A stretch of 6,802 nucleotides of DNA from Bacteroidales bacterium 45-6 (GCA_001897035.1 MKRS01000549.1:1-6802), one strand, 5' to 3'. Shown: positions 1 through 5,201, numbered from the stretch's first letter. A program made the numbers and translations. Notes: generated by a model not told the origin, from the sequence alone.

Positions 1-34
1 AGGCCGCACTGTGTTTTTTTCTTGTTGTTTTCAT
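1..34 (-). CDS. IS3-family transposase OrfA-like protein, N-terminal fragment (runs off the window)
   Basis: An ATG on the minus strand (complement of 32-34) opens a frame that runs off the left edge and encodes MKTTRKKHSAA; the next codon begins with T. A short N-terminus rich in Lys and Arg, followed by His-Ser and then Phe-Lys, is the usual start of IS3-family OrfA, the helix-turn-helix subunit that is fused to the OrfB integrase by frameshifting. Here the edge codon could be the Phe. Only eleven residues are visible, so the call rests on this resemblance and on the TG-starting element end just upstream. It could instead be the start of an unrelated basic protein. Confidence 0.45.
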   Translation of the reverse strand, partial: MKTTRKKHSAA

Positions 35-72
35 AATCGGTAAAATTAATCGTTTTTTTTTAAGCTTACCCA
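1..72 (-). mobile_element. Terminal end of a probable IS3-family insertion sequence
   Basis: Read on the minus strand, the segment begins TGGGTAAGCTTAAA, runs through a nine-base A tract and reaches the ATG of an OrfA-like frame 38 bases in. IS3-family elements begin with TG, and orfA usually starts within about 100 bases of that end. The putative outer edge, at 72/73, is where the helicase reading frame takes over: in that frame an in-frame stop lies at 61-63, inside the element, while everything from 73 on is helicase-like. The other end, the full terminal repeats and the target duplication lie outside the window, so the exact border and the family are inferred. Confidence 0.45.
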
Positions 73-1272
73 GTGGTATCTTTTTACGGGAGTAGTATAG
101 ACTTTCAAAATTTCTATGATCATCTGTGCTCCGTATATAGTAGAAGTCGTGATTGGGTATTAGTACATGCTTTACAAAAAGGTGTTGGGATACATCATGG
201 GCTTGTTCCTAAATACATACAAAAAGAGATTATACGGTTGTTTAATGAAGGATATTTAAAAGTTCTATTATCAACAACGACTATTACCGAGGGGGTAAAT
301 ACCAATGCTAAAAATATACTCATTCTATCTCACAAAAAGGGAGATAAGGATCTGAAAACTTTTGATGCACTAAATATTGCAGGAAGAGCAGGTCGCTTTC
401 TTAAACATTATAGCGGGAATGTGATTTCACTTGACAGTGGATTTACTAAAATAAAGGATGGAGATGGTGAGCCTATCAAACATAAAAATTATGATGAAAA
501 CTCAACAAAGGCCGAAATAGATTTATTTCATACTGATAAACAATACCTTAAGCCAGAGGATATTCAAAGAAAACAAACTATTGAATCCCTGCAGGAACAA
601 AGTGAAATACCCTCTGAAATATTAGATCAATATAAAGTCATTTCAAAGAAAGAGAAGATAGAAATGTTTGGTAATATATCAAATTGCACTGTTGCGGAAC
701 TTCAAGAAATTGATAATATGATTAATTATTATGCAAGAAGTAAGAATATAACATATAAAGGAGTAGAGGTAATAATTCGAATCGTATTACCTTATGTTAA
801 AAATAAAAAGTTGATATGGATGATGACTAATTGCCCGAAAAATGGGAATGATCTCATCTTAACAGTTTTGCTCTATAGTTATTTAAGAAACGGGTTTAAG
901 GGTATGGTTGAATATTATAGTCGAGATAATGATATTAATAAAGCCATAAGTGATACTGCAGACTTTGTATATAACACACTCAAATATCAAGTTGTTAAAT
1001 ACTTTGGAGCATTCAATCTTATGTACAAATATTATATGTCAAAACAAAGGGCGTGCTCTATTGATGATGTTACAGGTATAGAGTCCATATTGTTAAAGTT
1101 AGAATATAATGCAAACACAGAGAAGGCTCGTATTGCAAGTGATTATGGTGTTCCTCAAAAAGTTATTGATTACTATGATTCCTCACAAGAGGAAGAATCA
1201 CAACGAATCAAAAATAGTTTTGATCAATATGAATTAACATCATTCGAAAAAGTCGACTTAATAATTAGATAG
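73..1272 (+). pseudogene. Ski2-like superfamily 2 DEAD/DEAH helicase, 5'-truncated
   Basis: This is the C-terminal part of an SF2 helicase. Counting from the first in-frame GTG at 73, the RecA2 lobe shows GVGIHHGLVP at residues 37-46, motif V as TTTITEGVN at 68-76 and motif VI as NIAGRAGR at 101-108. A long, mostly helical C-terminal region of about 290 residues follows. The pairing of 'GIHHG' with 'EGVN' is typical of Ski2-like helicases, including those of bacterial defence systems such as Hachiman and AbpAB. Walker A, the DEAD/DEAH box and motif III, all in RecA1, are missing because the frame meets a stop at 61-63 within the apparent insertion sequence. Without RecA1 it cannot be an active helicase, and no convincing promoter or start is visible, so I call it a pseudogene. 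Codon use is strongly A/T biased, more so than in the genes from 1927 onward. The original system cannot be named because the partner genes upstream are outside the window. Confidence 0.8.
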
Positions 1273-1353
1273 AGATAATTATCTGATCGCGAGTATGGGC
1301 GATAGAGTATCTCACATTAAAAAACTTGAATTAGAAGAAAAATACAAATAGAT
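1273..1353 (+). other. Short intergenic segment with palindromes and an 18-codon ORF
   Basis: Directly after the helicase stop lies the perfect palindrome AGATAATTATCT (1273-1284), followed by ATCGC/GCGAT arms around eight bases. There is no T-run, so this is not a clear terminator. An ATG at 1295 opens an 18-codon frame (MGDRVSHIKKLELEEKYK) that stops at 1349-1351, two bases before the next gene's ATG. It could be a leader peptide translationally coupled to that gene, a remnant, or chance. Nothing decides between these. Confidence 0.25.
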
Positions 1354-1872
1354 ATGCAAGAGGCTCTAAATAAATACATTTCTCTTTTCAGTTCGTTGCA
1401 CACCAACAAGCAGAAAGGCATGCCAGCACCACATAAGGCGATGTTATTGCTTGCTGTAATTGATTTAGTGGAGGCCGGAGTGATAAAGGCAAATGAAATA
1501 GAACTTTCCGATAGGCTTGAGCAATGTTTTAAGCATAATTGGGATAGATATATTGGTCGCTCTGTGATTTTTGCGCCTAAAATTGGCACGCCATTCTTTC
1601 ATCTGCATTCTGAACTGTTCTGGAAACTCATTCCATTTGTAGGTGGTGAAGATACAATAGAGACTTTGCGAAAGGGAAACCCTTACGCCACAGGAACAAT
1701 GCGTAAACATTTCCGCTACGCTAAAATAGATAATGAACTTTTTGAGCTACTCAAAGATGAGGGTGTGCGAGCAAAACTACGCACGACACTCATTGCAGCA
1801 TACATTCAGCCTCAGAAACGAGTGATTGACACAATAGTTCCAATAATAATTATAGCTCTTTTAGTTGCATAG
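1354..1872 (+). CDS. Restriction-endonuclease-like N-terminal domain protein (HNH/ScoMcrA type) lacking the HNH nuclease domain
   Basis: The 172-residue product resembles the N-terminal half of the HNH restriction endonuclease family (COG3440-like; related to the ScoMcrA sulfur-binding head domain). The diagnostic features are a PHKAMLLLAVIDLVEAG helix at 26-42 (usual pattern 'PHKpvLLLaiidl...G'), a following helix ending near an FKHNW segment at 59-63, and a PFFHLHSELFWKL block at 80-92 (usual 'PFxhLxsxxFWxL'). In the family this domain probably recognises DNA, sometimes modified DNA, and precedes a C-terminal HNH nuclease of roughly 100-150 residues. No HNH residues are present, and only 54 bases separate the stop from the next gene. 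The last residues (161-172, IVPIIIIALLVA) are strikingly hydrophobic, which suggests either a frameshifted tail or a membrane-contacting end. The frame starts 81 bases after the helicase remnant, so both may belong to one former defence operon. The domain match is by pattern; function is inferred. Confidence 0.6.
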   Translation: MQEALNKYISLFSSLHTNKQKGMPAPHKAMLLLAVIDLVEAGVIKANEIELSDRLEQCFKHNWDRYIGRSVIFAPKIGTPFFHLHSELFWKLIPFVGGEDTIETLRKGNPYATGTMRKHFRYAKIDNELFELLKDEGVRAKLRTTLIAAYIQPQKRVIDTIVPIIIIALLVA

Positions 1873-1891
1873 CATTATTTGTTTTCATTAC

Positions 1892-1911
1892 TTATACCCG
1901 ATAAGGTATAA
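1892..1911. promoter_or_regulatory. Inverted repeat upstream of the GNAT gene, possible operator
   Basis: Perfect 7-base arms TTATACC (1892-1898) and GGTATAA (1905-1911) flank a six-base centre, ending 15 bases before the ATG at 1927. A TTTG at 1878-1881 lies at a plausible -33 position, but no matching TAnnTTTG follows it. The position suits an operator or a 5'-UTR hairpin at the head of the four-gene cassette. No T-run follows, so a terminator is less likely. Confidence 0.35.
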
Positions 1912-1926
1912 AAACGGAAATTACAC

Positions 1927-2463
1927 ATGAAAATAATAGATGATATATCGCTCAGACCTTTGCAGGTTGATGATACAAACGATATGTACAATACGATAGA
2001 TGCTCAGCGAGCGTATTTGGGGCGGTGGTTGCCATTTGTGGCAGGCACTACTTCTGTGGCGGTTACACAGGCGTTTGTCGATTCTGCGGTGGATGCCGAT
2101 GATAAAACGTACACCATTCGCAAAGGCGATAAATTCGTCGGACTGATTGGCTTCAAACTCACTGACAAAGCAAACCGCAAAACAGAAATCGGTTACTGGC
2201 TTTCAAAAGAGCATCAGGGGCAAGGTATTATGACCCGTGCCGTTGAACGCTTGTGCAAATACGCTTTCGAGGTGCTTGAGCTGAATCGTGTACAGATAAA
2301 ATGTGCCGTTGGCAATACTCCGAGTAGTAATATACCCAAGCGACTTGGTTTTAGGTTCGAGGGCATCGAACGTGCAGGAGAGTTATTCCCCGACGGTATT
2401 TTTGCTGATATTGAGGTTTATAGTCTTTTGAAAAATGAATATAACTCAACAAACAGAGAATAA
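1927..2463 (+). CDS. GNAT family N-acetyltransferase, RimJ/RimL type
   Basis: The 178-residue protein has the layout of the RimJ/RimL/YdaF branch of GNAT acetyltransferases, which move the acetyl group of acetyl-CoA to a protein N-terminus or a small-molecule amine. Its start is typical of the branch (ISLRPLQVDD, residues 7-16). Residues 86-92 (TEIGYWL) form the strand leading into the acetyl-CoA loop EHQGQG (95-100), which fits the Q/R-x-x-G-x-G/A motif A. An RLGF segment at 139-142 follows the N-x-x-S-type region at 130-134 and fits motif B. Length is normal for a single-domain enzyme. It heads a cluster of four plus-strand genes; the following gene starts inside its last 29 bases, implying co-transcription and translational coupling. 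Substrate cannot be read from the sequence. The family includes ribosomal-protein acetyltransferases and antibiotic-modifying enzymes. Confidence 0.85.
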   Translation: MKIIDDISLRPLQVDDTNDMYNTIDAQRAYLGRWLPFVAGTTSVAVTQAFVDSAVDADDKTYTIRKGDKFVGLIGFKLTDKANRKTEIGYWLSKEHQGQGIMTRAVERLCKYAFEVLELNRVQIKCAVGNTPSSNIPKRLGFRFEGIERAGELFPDGIFADIEVYSLLKNEYNSTNRE

Positions 2464-2878
2464 GAAACAATATTTAGACCTGCTGTTACTTGCCGACGAG
2501 CAAGAGTCTATGATCGACCGTTATCTGGAGCGTGGAGAACTATTTGTACTTGACGATAACGGAATAAAGGCTATTTGCGTTGTCACGGACGAAGGCGATG
2601 ATGTTTGTGAACTCAAAAATATTGCTGTTGCTCCCGAATCACAGCGACAGGGATACGGCAAAAAACTTATAAAATACTTAACTACGCATTATTCAGGGAG
2701 ATATGCACAAATGATAGTGGGTACAGGCGATGTGCCCAGTGCATTGGATTTCTACAAAAGTTGCGGATTTGAATATTCGCATCGCATTGAAAACTTCTTC
2801 ACCGACAATTACGACCATCAGATGGTAGAAGATGGCGTACTTCTTAAAGATATGGTTTATCTAAGGAGAGTATTATAA
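2435..2878 (+). CDS. GNAT family N-acetyltransferase, single domain
   Basis: A 147-residue acetyltransferase with a clear acetyl-CoA site: the KNIAVAPESQRQGYGKKLI stretch (61-79) contains QRQGYG, fitting Q/R-x-x-G-x-G/A, and DFYKSCGF (105-112) is motif B with the usual Tyr-Lys-x-x-GF. The C-terminal region (118-143) is rich in Asp, His and Tyr and probably shapes the acceptor pocket. The ATG at 2435 lies inside the preceding gene, giving a 29-base overlap in another frame. I keep this start because the N-terminal residues (TENKKQYLDLLLLADEQE) look like a genuine family N-terminus. The overlap suggests coupled translation of two acetyltransferases. It is not a close relative of its neighbour, since loop sequences and overall layout differ. 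Substrate unknown. Confidence 0.85.
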   Translation: MNITQQTENKKQYLDLLLLADEQESMIDRYLERGELFVLDDNGIKAICVVTDEGDDVCELKNIAVAPESQRQGYGKKLIKYLTTHYSGRYAQMIVGTGDVPSALDFYKSCGFEYSHRIENFFTDNYDHQMVEDGVLLKDMVYLRRVL

Positions 2879-2898
2879 TCACTGATATAATAAACACT

Positions 2899-3417
2899 AT
2901 GGTCTTCATTATTACAGGAGCTTCACATACAGGCAAAACGTATCTGGCACAGCAGCTACTAGAGAGATATAAATACCATTATCTTTCAATAGATCATCTT
3001 AAAATGGGGCTTATCCGTAGCGGACATACCTCTCTCACGGTGGACGATGACGATAAGCTAACCGAGTACCTGTGGCCTATCGTTCGTGAGATGATAAAAA
3101 CGGCTATAGAGAACAAGCAAAATTTAATTGTAGAAGGATGCTATATTCCGTTTGATTATAAAAATGATTTTTCAGAGGAGTATCTGGTGCAAATTAAATA
3201 TGTGTGTCTAGTGTTTAGCGAAGAATATATGAATAAACATTACGACGCCATTATTGCTCATCGCAATGCAATAGAGAACCGTCTGGAAAGCAGTTACTCC
3301 AAAGAGTTGATGTTAAATGAGAACAGAAAGACTCTAGAGGTGTGTAAAAAGCATGGATGCGAATATGTTTTGATTAAAGAGAACTATCTTAGTGAACTAA
3401 AAGAGGTTTTTGGGTAA
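2899..3417 (+). CDS. Small P-loop kinase-like ATPase
   Basis: This 172-residue protein begins almost at once with a Walker A loop, GASHTGKT at residues 7-14, on the first beta strand (VFIITG). A conserved-looking Asp follows in LSIDHL (Asp32), the position used as catalytic base in chloramphenicol phosphotransferase and related small-molecule kinases. The NLIVEGCYIPFD strand (75-86) resembles the second strand and acceptor region of adenylate/shikimate-kinase-like folds, and the basic stretch around Arg122 and Arg128 could be the lid. Automatic annotation often calls such proteins 'AAA family ATPase' or '2-phosphoglycerate kinase', which probably overstates what is known. It starts 20 bases after the second acetyltransferase and precedes the Vat-like gene, so it probably shares their transcript. 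Phosphorylation of a small molecule or nucleotide is a fold-based inference. Confidence 0.75.
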   Translation: MVFIITGASHTGKTYLAQQLLERYKYHYLSIDHLKMGLIRSGHTSLTVDDDDKLTEYLWPIVREMIKTAIENKQNLIVEGCYIPFDYKNDFSEEYLVQIKYVCLVFSEEYMNKHYDAIIAHRNAIENRLESSYSKELMLNENRKTLEVCKKHGCEYVLIKENYLSELKEVFG

Positions 3418-3463
3418 TAGATTATTAGAAATCCGTTCCTAATTCTAAAAATGAGACTCAGTT

Positions 3464-4102
3464 ATGAGAAATAATAAAACTCCCGATCCGAATGTCGTAT
3501 TTCCGGTCGAAGGCTTTGATACGGTTACTTATGTCAAACCAATCATCAAGCGGCCGAACATTATCGTAGGCGACTTCACCTATTTTAGCGACACGGATTT
3601 TGAAAGTCATGTCACGCATCATTATGATTTCTGTGGCGACAAACTAATCATCGGCAAATTCTGTCAGATTGGGAAAGGGGTAGAGTTTATAATGAATGGT
3701 GCAAATCACCAGATGAATGCGATCTCTACATTCCCGTTTTATATCCTTGAAGGGTGGGAACAAGAGGTTCCTCCCCTTTCAAAGATGCCAATCAAAGGCG
3801 ATACGATCGTTGGTAATGACGTTTGGATTGGGCAGAACGTAACGATCATGCCGGGAGTAATTATTGGTGACGGTGCTATTATCGGAGCTAACAGTGTTGT
3901 TGCAAAGAGTGTTGATCCTTACACCATTGTTGCCGGAAACCCTGCGAAGCCTATTCGCAAACGCTTTGACGACGAGCTAATTGAACTGATGCTGAAATTT
4001 AAGTGGTGGAACAAAGAGATTGACGAGATTAACTCACTAATTCCATTACTGTCTGACAATGATACAAATAGAGTAAAACAAGCCTTAAAAGAGTTGTTGT
4101 AA
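3464..4102 (+). CDS. vat: Vat-family (streptogramin A) O-acetyltransferase, hexapeptide-repeat type
   Basis: The 212-residue protein matches the Vat/xenobiotic acetyltransferase family along its whole length. Members fold as a left-handed parallel beta-helix, act as trimers in the cytoplasm, and use acetyl-CoA to acetylate the hydroxyl of streptogramin A antibiotics such as virginiamycin M. Visible hallmarks are the YVKPIIKRPNIIVGDFTYFSD start (23-43), KLIIGKFCQIGKGVEFIMNGANH ending at the catalytic His82, GDTIVGNDVWIG (112-123), the hexapeptide repeats IIGDGAIIGANSVV (133-146), the AGNPAKPIRKRF segment (157-168) and the WWN at 181-183. His82 has the same number as the catalytic histidine of VatD. 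The gene lies 46 bases after the kinase-like gene and is intact. It could confer streptogramin A resistance, or it could be one of many chromosomal relatives with other substrates; I cannot assign a numbered Vat class. Confidence 0.85.
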   Translation: MRNNKTPDPNVVFPVEGFDTVTYVKPIIKRPNIIVGDFTYFSDTDFESHVTHHYDFCGDKLIIGKFCQIGKGVEFIMNGANHQMNAISTFPFYILEGWEQEVPPLSKMPIKGDTIVGNDVWIGQNVTIMPGVIIGDGAIIGANSVVAKSVDPYTIVAGNPAKPIRKRFDDELIELMLKFKWWNKEIDEINSLIPLLSDNDTNRVKQALKELL

Positions 4103-4130
4103 GTCTAAAATTCAAGAAATCGGGGTCAAA

Positions 4131-4189
4131 TTTGCTCCATTTTTCGTATCTTTGCATTTAAGAAAAACCCGTTGGAGCATTAGTAATGC
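4131..4189 (+). promoter_or_regulatory. Bacteroides-type -7 box flanked by inverted repeats
   Basis: TATCTTTG at 4147-4154 is a perfect Bacteroides -7 element (TAnnTTTG), followed after 31 bases by an ATG at 4186. The nearest TTTG (4131-4134) is only 12 bases upstream of it, too close for the usual 19-21, so the -33 half is poor. The box sits between inverted 7-mers TGCTCCA (4133-4139) and TGGAGCA (4173-4179), with 33 bases between them. A second palindrome, GCATTA-G-TAATGC (4177-4189), overlaps the ATG. These suggest a regulated promoter or a small invertible or mobile-element end, but the arms are short. Confidence 0.4.
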
Positions 4190-4250
4190 AAGAGGCTAAT
4201 AAACAGCATCTTGAAACTGATAAAAGTACAAACAACGGAGCTGAAAAAAT

Positions 4251-4342
4251 ACGGTACAAGGCGAATATCTAAAACACTTGTAATCAACAACATCAATTTG
4301 CTAGTACTTTCCGTGTAGTTGCAAAAAACGAGGTTGTACCGT
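4251..4342. repeat. Inverted repeat ACGGTACAA / TTGTACCGT
   Basis: The 9-base arms at 4251-4259 and 4334-4342 are perfectly complementary and 74 bases apart, so a transcript could fold a long stem-loop here. Together with the nested hairpin further on, this is one of several pairings in a stretch without an intact gene. It may be structural or chance. Confidence 0.35.
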
Positions 4343-4389
4343 TTAAAAGGTCAAAACGCTGACTGTCATTTGTGTAAGTGTGTTGCATC

Positions 4390-4438
4390 GGAAAGTGATA
4401 GGCAATCAGTTGAAACTGATGAAACCAGCTCACTTTCC
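4390..4438. repeat. Nested hairpin in non-coding stretch
   Basis: The outer arms GGAAAGTGA (4390-4398) and TCACTTTCC (4430-4438) pair perfectly over nine bases. Inside them ATCAGT (4405-4410) and ACTGAT (4415-4420) pair around the tetraloop TGAA. The upstream segment CTAGTACTTTCCG (4301-4313) can pair with the same 5' arm, giving two alternative folds. The 11-mer TTGAAACTGAT of the inner hairpin also occurs as a direct copy at 4211-4221. Alternative pairing of this kind is seen in regulatory RNAs, but no known class is recognised. Confidence 0.4.
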
Positions 4439-4460
4439 TATTTGATCCCGCCAAATGCAC

Positions 4461-4600
4461 CTAAACACAGATAATTCCCTGCGCCAAACCAATGTCCCAA
4501 TGAGGAGTGAAAGGATTGTCGAATAAGTCTGCGCTTTCATATCTTCTACTTGGATTCGTATCATGTTTGTAAAATTGCAAAAGGAACACCCTCCACCGGA
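4461..4600 (-). pseudogene. Possible C-terminal protein fragment on the minus strand
   Basis: One minus-strand frame is open from about 4600 down to a TAG at 4461-4463 and reads like a genuine protein end: YKHDTNPSRRYESADLF, continuing with DNPFTPHW, DIGLAQ and ending in Val. It has no start codon of its own. The same frame stays open for another 54 codons beyond the stop. It overlaps the putative toxin-operon terminator and runs opposite the decayed plus-strand frame, so both cannot be real in full. It is reported only because its composition looks protein-like; no family is recognised. Confidence 0.2.
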
Positions 4601-4608
4601 TGCTCCTT
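4581..4608 (-). terminator. Probable terminator of the toxin-antitoxin operon
   Basis: Eleven-base arms (4581-4591 and 4598-4608) pair with two mismatches around a six-base loop. The 3' side on the minus strand runs into TTTTGC. The hairpin begins 25 bases past the toxin stop codon. The U-tract is short, so termination may be partial. Confidence 0.45.
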
Positions 4609-4633
4609 CGTTGATTATTTGAATTTGTACGGC

Positions 4634-4903
4634 TTACCTTTTTACATAATGGTAGCGCATGGAAAAAATATAAACTTCCACCATGCTATCATGCACCGAA
4701 TAAATGATGCGGTGTTCCGAATTTATTCGCCTCGACCATTTGCCTGTGAGTTCATATTTCAAGGGTTCAGGTTTGCCGATTCCCGAATATGGATGTTGAA
4801 GAATATCGGCAAGCAGCTTCTTGATTCGTTTGGCGATATTCGGATCCTGTTTTTTCCAGTACTCCCAATGGTCCATTGCTGCGGGGGTAAAAATCAGCTT
4901 CAT
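4634..4903 (-). CDS. yoeB: YoeB/Txe-family toxin (mRNA interferase)
   Basis: The 89-residue protein matches the YoeB branch of the RelE superfamily, ribosome-dependent endoribonucleases that cleave mRNA in the A site and stop translation unless bound by the antitoxin. It has the typical start MKLIFTP, the GIGKPEPLKYELTGKWSRRI block (41-60) with Glu46, then EHR with Arg65, and the C-terminal RYHY at 83-86. Glu46 and Arg65 have the same numbers as the catalytic residues of E. coli YoeB, and His85-Tyr86 corresponds to His83-Tyr84, with three extra residues (VKR) at the end. All expected active-site residues are present, so it is probably functional. Its ATG overlaps the antitoxin stop as ATGA, giving coupled translation. 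Confidence 0.93.
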   Translation of the reverse strand: MKLIFTPAAMDHWEYWKKQDPNIAKRIKKLLADILQHPYSGIGKPEPLKYELTGKWSRRINSEHRIIYSVHDSMVEVYIFSMRYHYVKR

Positions 4904-5154
4904 AATTTATCCATATCCACTCCGATTCCCCTGCCTGCTTCCAGATCCTTTTCACCCGTGCGTATCTCTTCCATGGTTTGGGGCGATGACATGATGTATT
5001 CCGTCTCCTTTAAAGAATTGTATTCTTCAAGGGACATGAGTACGACACCTGTTCCCTTGCCACGGTTGACAATGACTGTTTCGCTGTCGTCTATGACAGA
5101 GTCTATATAACCTTTCAGGTTACTGCGTAAATCGGTGAAATTCGCTGTTTTCAT
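4900..5154 (-). CDS. yefM: YefM/Phd-family antitoxin
   Basis: The 84-residue protein is a Phd/YefM antitoxin. The N-terminal half (FTDLRSNLKGYID, then VIVNRGKGTGVVLMSLEEYNSL, residues 27-48) forms the dimeric DNA-binding fold that represses the operon. The C-terminal half (about 50-84), rich in Glu, Asp and Gly, is the flexible tail that wraps the toxin. VLMSLEEYNSL followed by ETEY closely follows E. coli YefM. It is the first gene of the operon and lies 16 bases from the -7 box, with a palindrome between the promoter elements as its likely binding site. Toxin-antitoxin pairs are common on accessory islands, where they favour retention. Confidence 0.93.
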   Translation of the reverse strand: MKTANFTDLRSNLKGYIDSVIDDSETVIVNRGKGTGVVLMSLEEYNSLKETEYIMSSPQTMEEIRTGEKDLEAGRGIGVDMDKL

Positions 5155-5170
5155 GACTTCTATTTTTCCA

Positions 5171-5201
5171 CAAATATATGTACTTATTTTGGTACATCAA
5201 A
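5171..5201 (-). promoter_or_regulatory. Bacteroides-type promoter of the yefM-yoeB operon
   Basis: On the minus strand TTTG (complement of 5198-5201) is followed after exactly 19 bases by TATATTTG (complement of 5171-5178), a perfect match to the Bacteroides -33/-7 consensus. The antitoxin ATG lies 16 bases beyond the -7 box, so the leader is very short. Confidence 0.85.
5178..5197. promoter_or_regulatory. Palindromic operator in the toxin-antitoxin promoter spacer
   Basis: The perfect arms ATGTAC (5178-5183) and GTACAT (5192-5197) flank eight bases and fill the spacer between the -33 and -7 boxes. E. coli YefM recognises TGTACA-core sites, and each arm here carries TGTAC/GTACA, so binding of the antitoxin or its complex should block RNA polymerase. 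The site is seen directly; the regulator is inferred from the family. Confidence 0.7.

Larger units (their letters stand above)
4186..4474 (+). pseudogene. Decayed small coding region, family not recognised
   Basis: The ATG at 4186, 31 bases after a -7-like box, opens a frame (MQEANKQHLETDKSTNNGAE...) that stops after 28 codons at TAA 4270-4272. The same frame then stays open to TGA 4360-4362 and encodes FRVVAKNEVVPFKRSKR at its end. In the +1 frame, 4319-4474 is open and reads like a natural C-terminus (SESDRQSVETDETSSLSYL then IPPNAPKHR). The pattern fits a gene broken by a stop and a frameshift, but I recognise no family. The same stretch also holds strong inverted repeats, so a structured RNA is the alternative. 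This is the main content of the 532-base gap between the Vat-like gene and the toxin gene. Confidence 0.25.

Noticed and set aside
1317..1710. Two minus-strand frames opposite the restriction-type gene
   Set aside because: They are antisense shadows of a frame with family-like motifs; their composition is Cys/Ser/Ile-rich without a domain.
1912..1920. AAAACGGAA shared with the tRNA 3' part, considered as an attachment-site repeat
   Set aside because: Nine A/G-rich bases without extension are too short to support a core attachment repeat.
4131..4154. TTTG and TATCTTTG as a complete Bacteroides promoter
   Set aside because: The spacing is 12 bases rather than 19-21, so only the -7 element was kept, as a tentative regulatory feature.
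1354..4197. Identical 12-mer ATGCAAGAGGCT at 1354 and 4186, both at start codons
   Set aside because: About one chance pair of 12-mers is expected in a window this long, and similarity fades immediately after it.
4767..4955. Minus-strand frame of 62 codons spanning the toxin/antitoxin boundary
   Set aside because: It is out of frame with both genes and fully covered by their coding sequences.
4550..5110. Long plus-strand open frame of 186 codons across the toxin-antitoxin genes
   Set aside because: It is antisense to two overlapping genes with clear family motifs and has a cysteine- and phenylalanine-rich composition with no recognisable domain.
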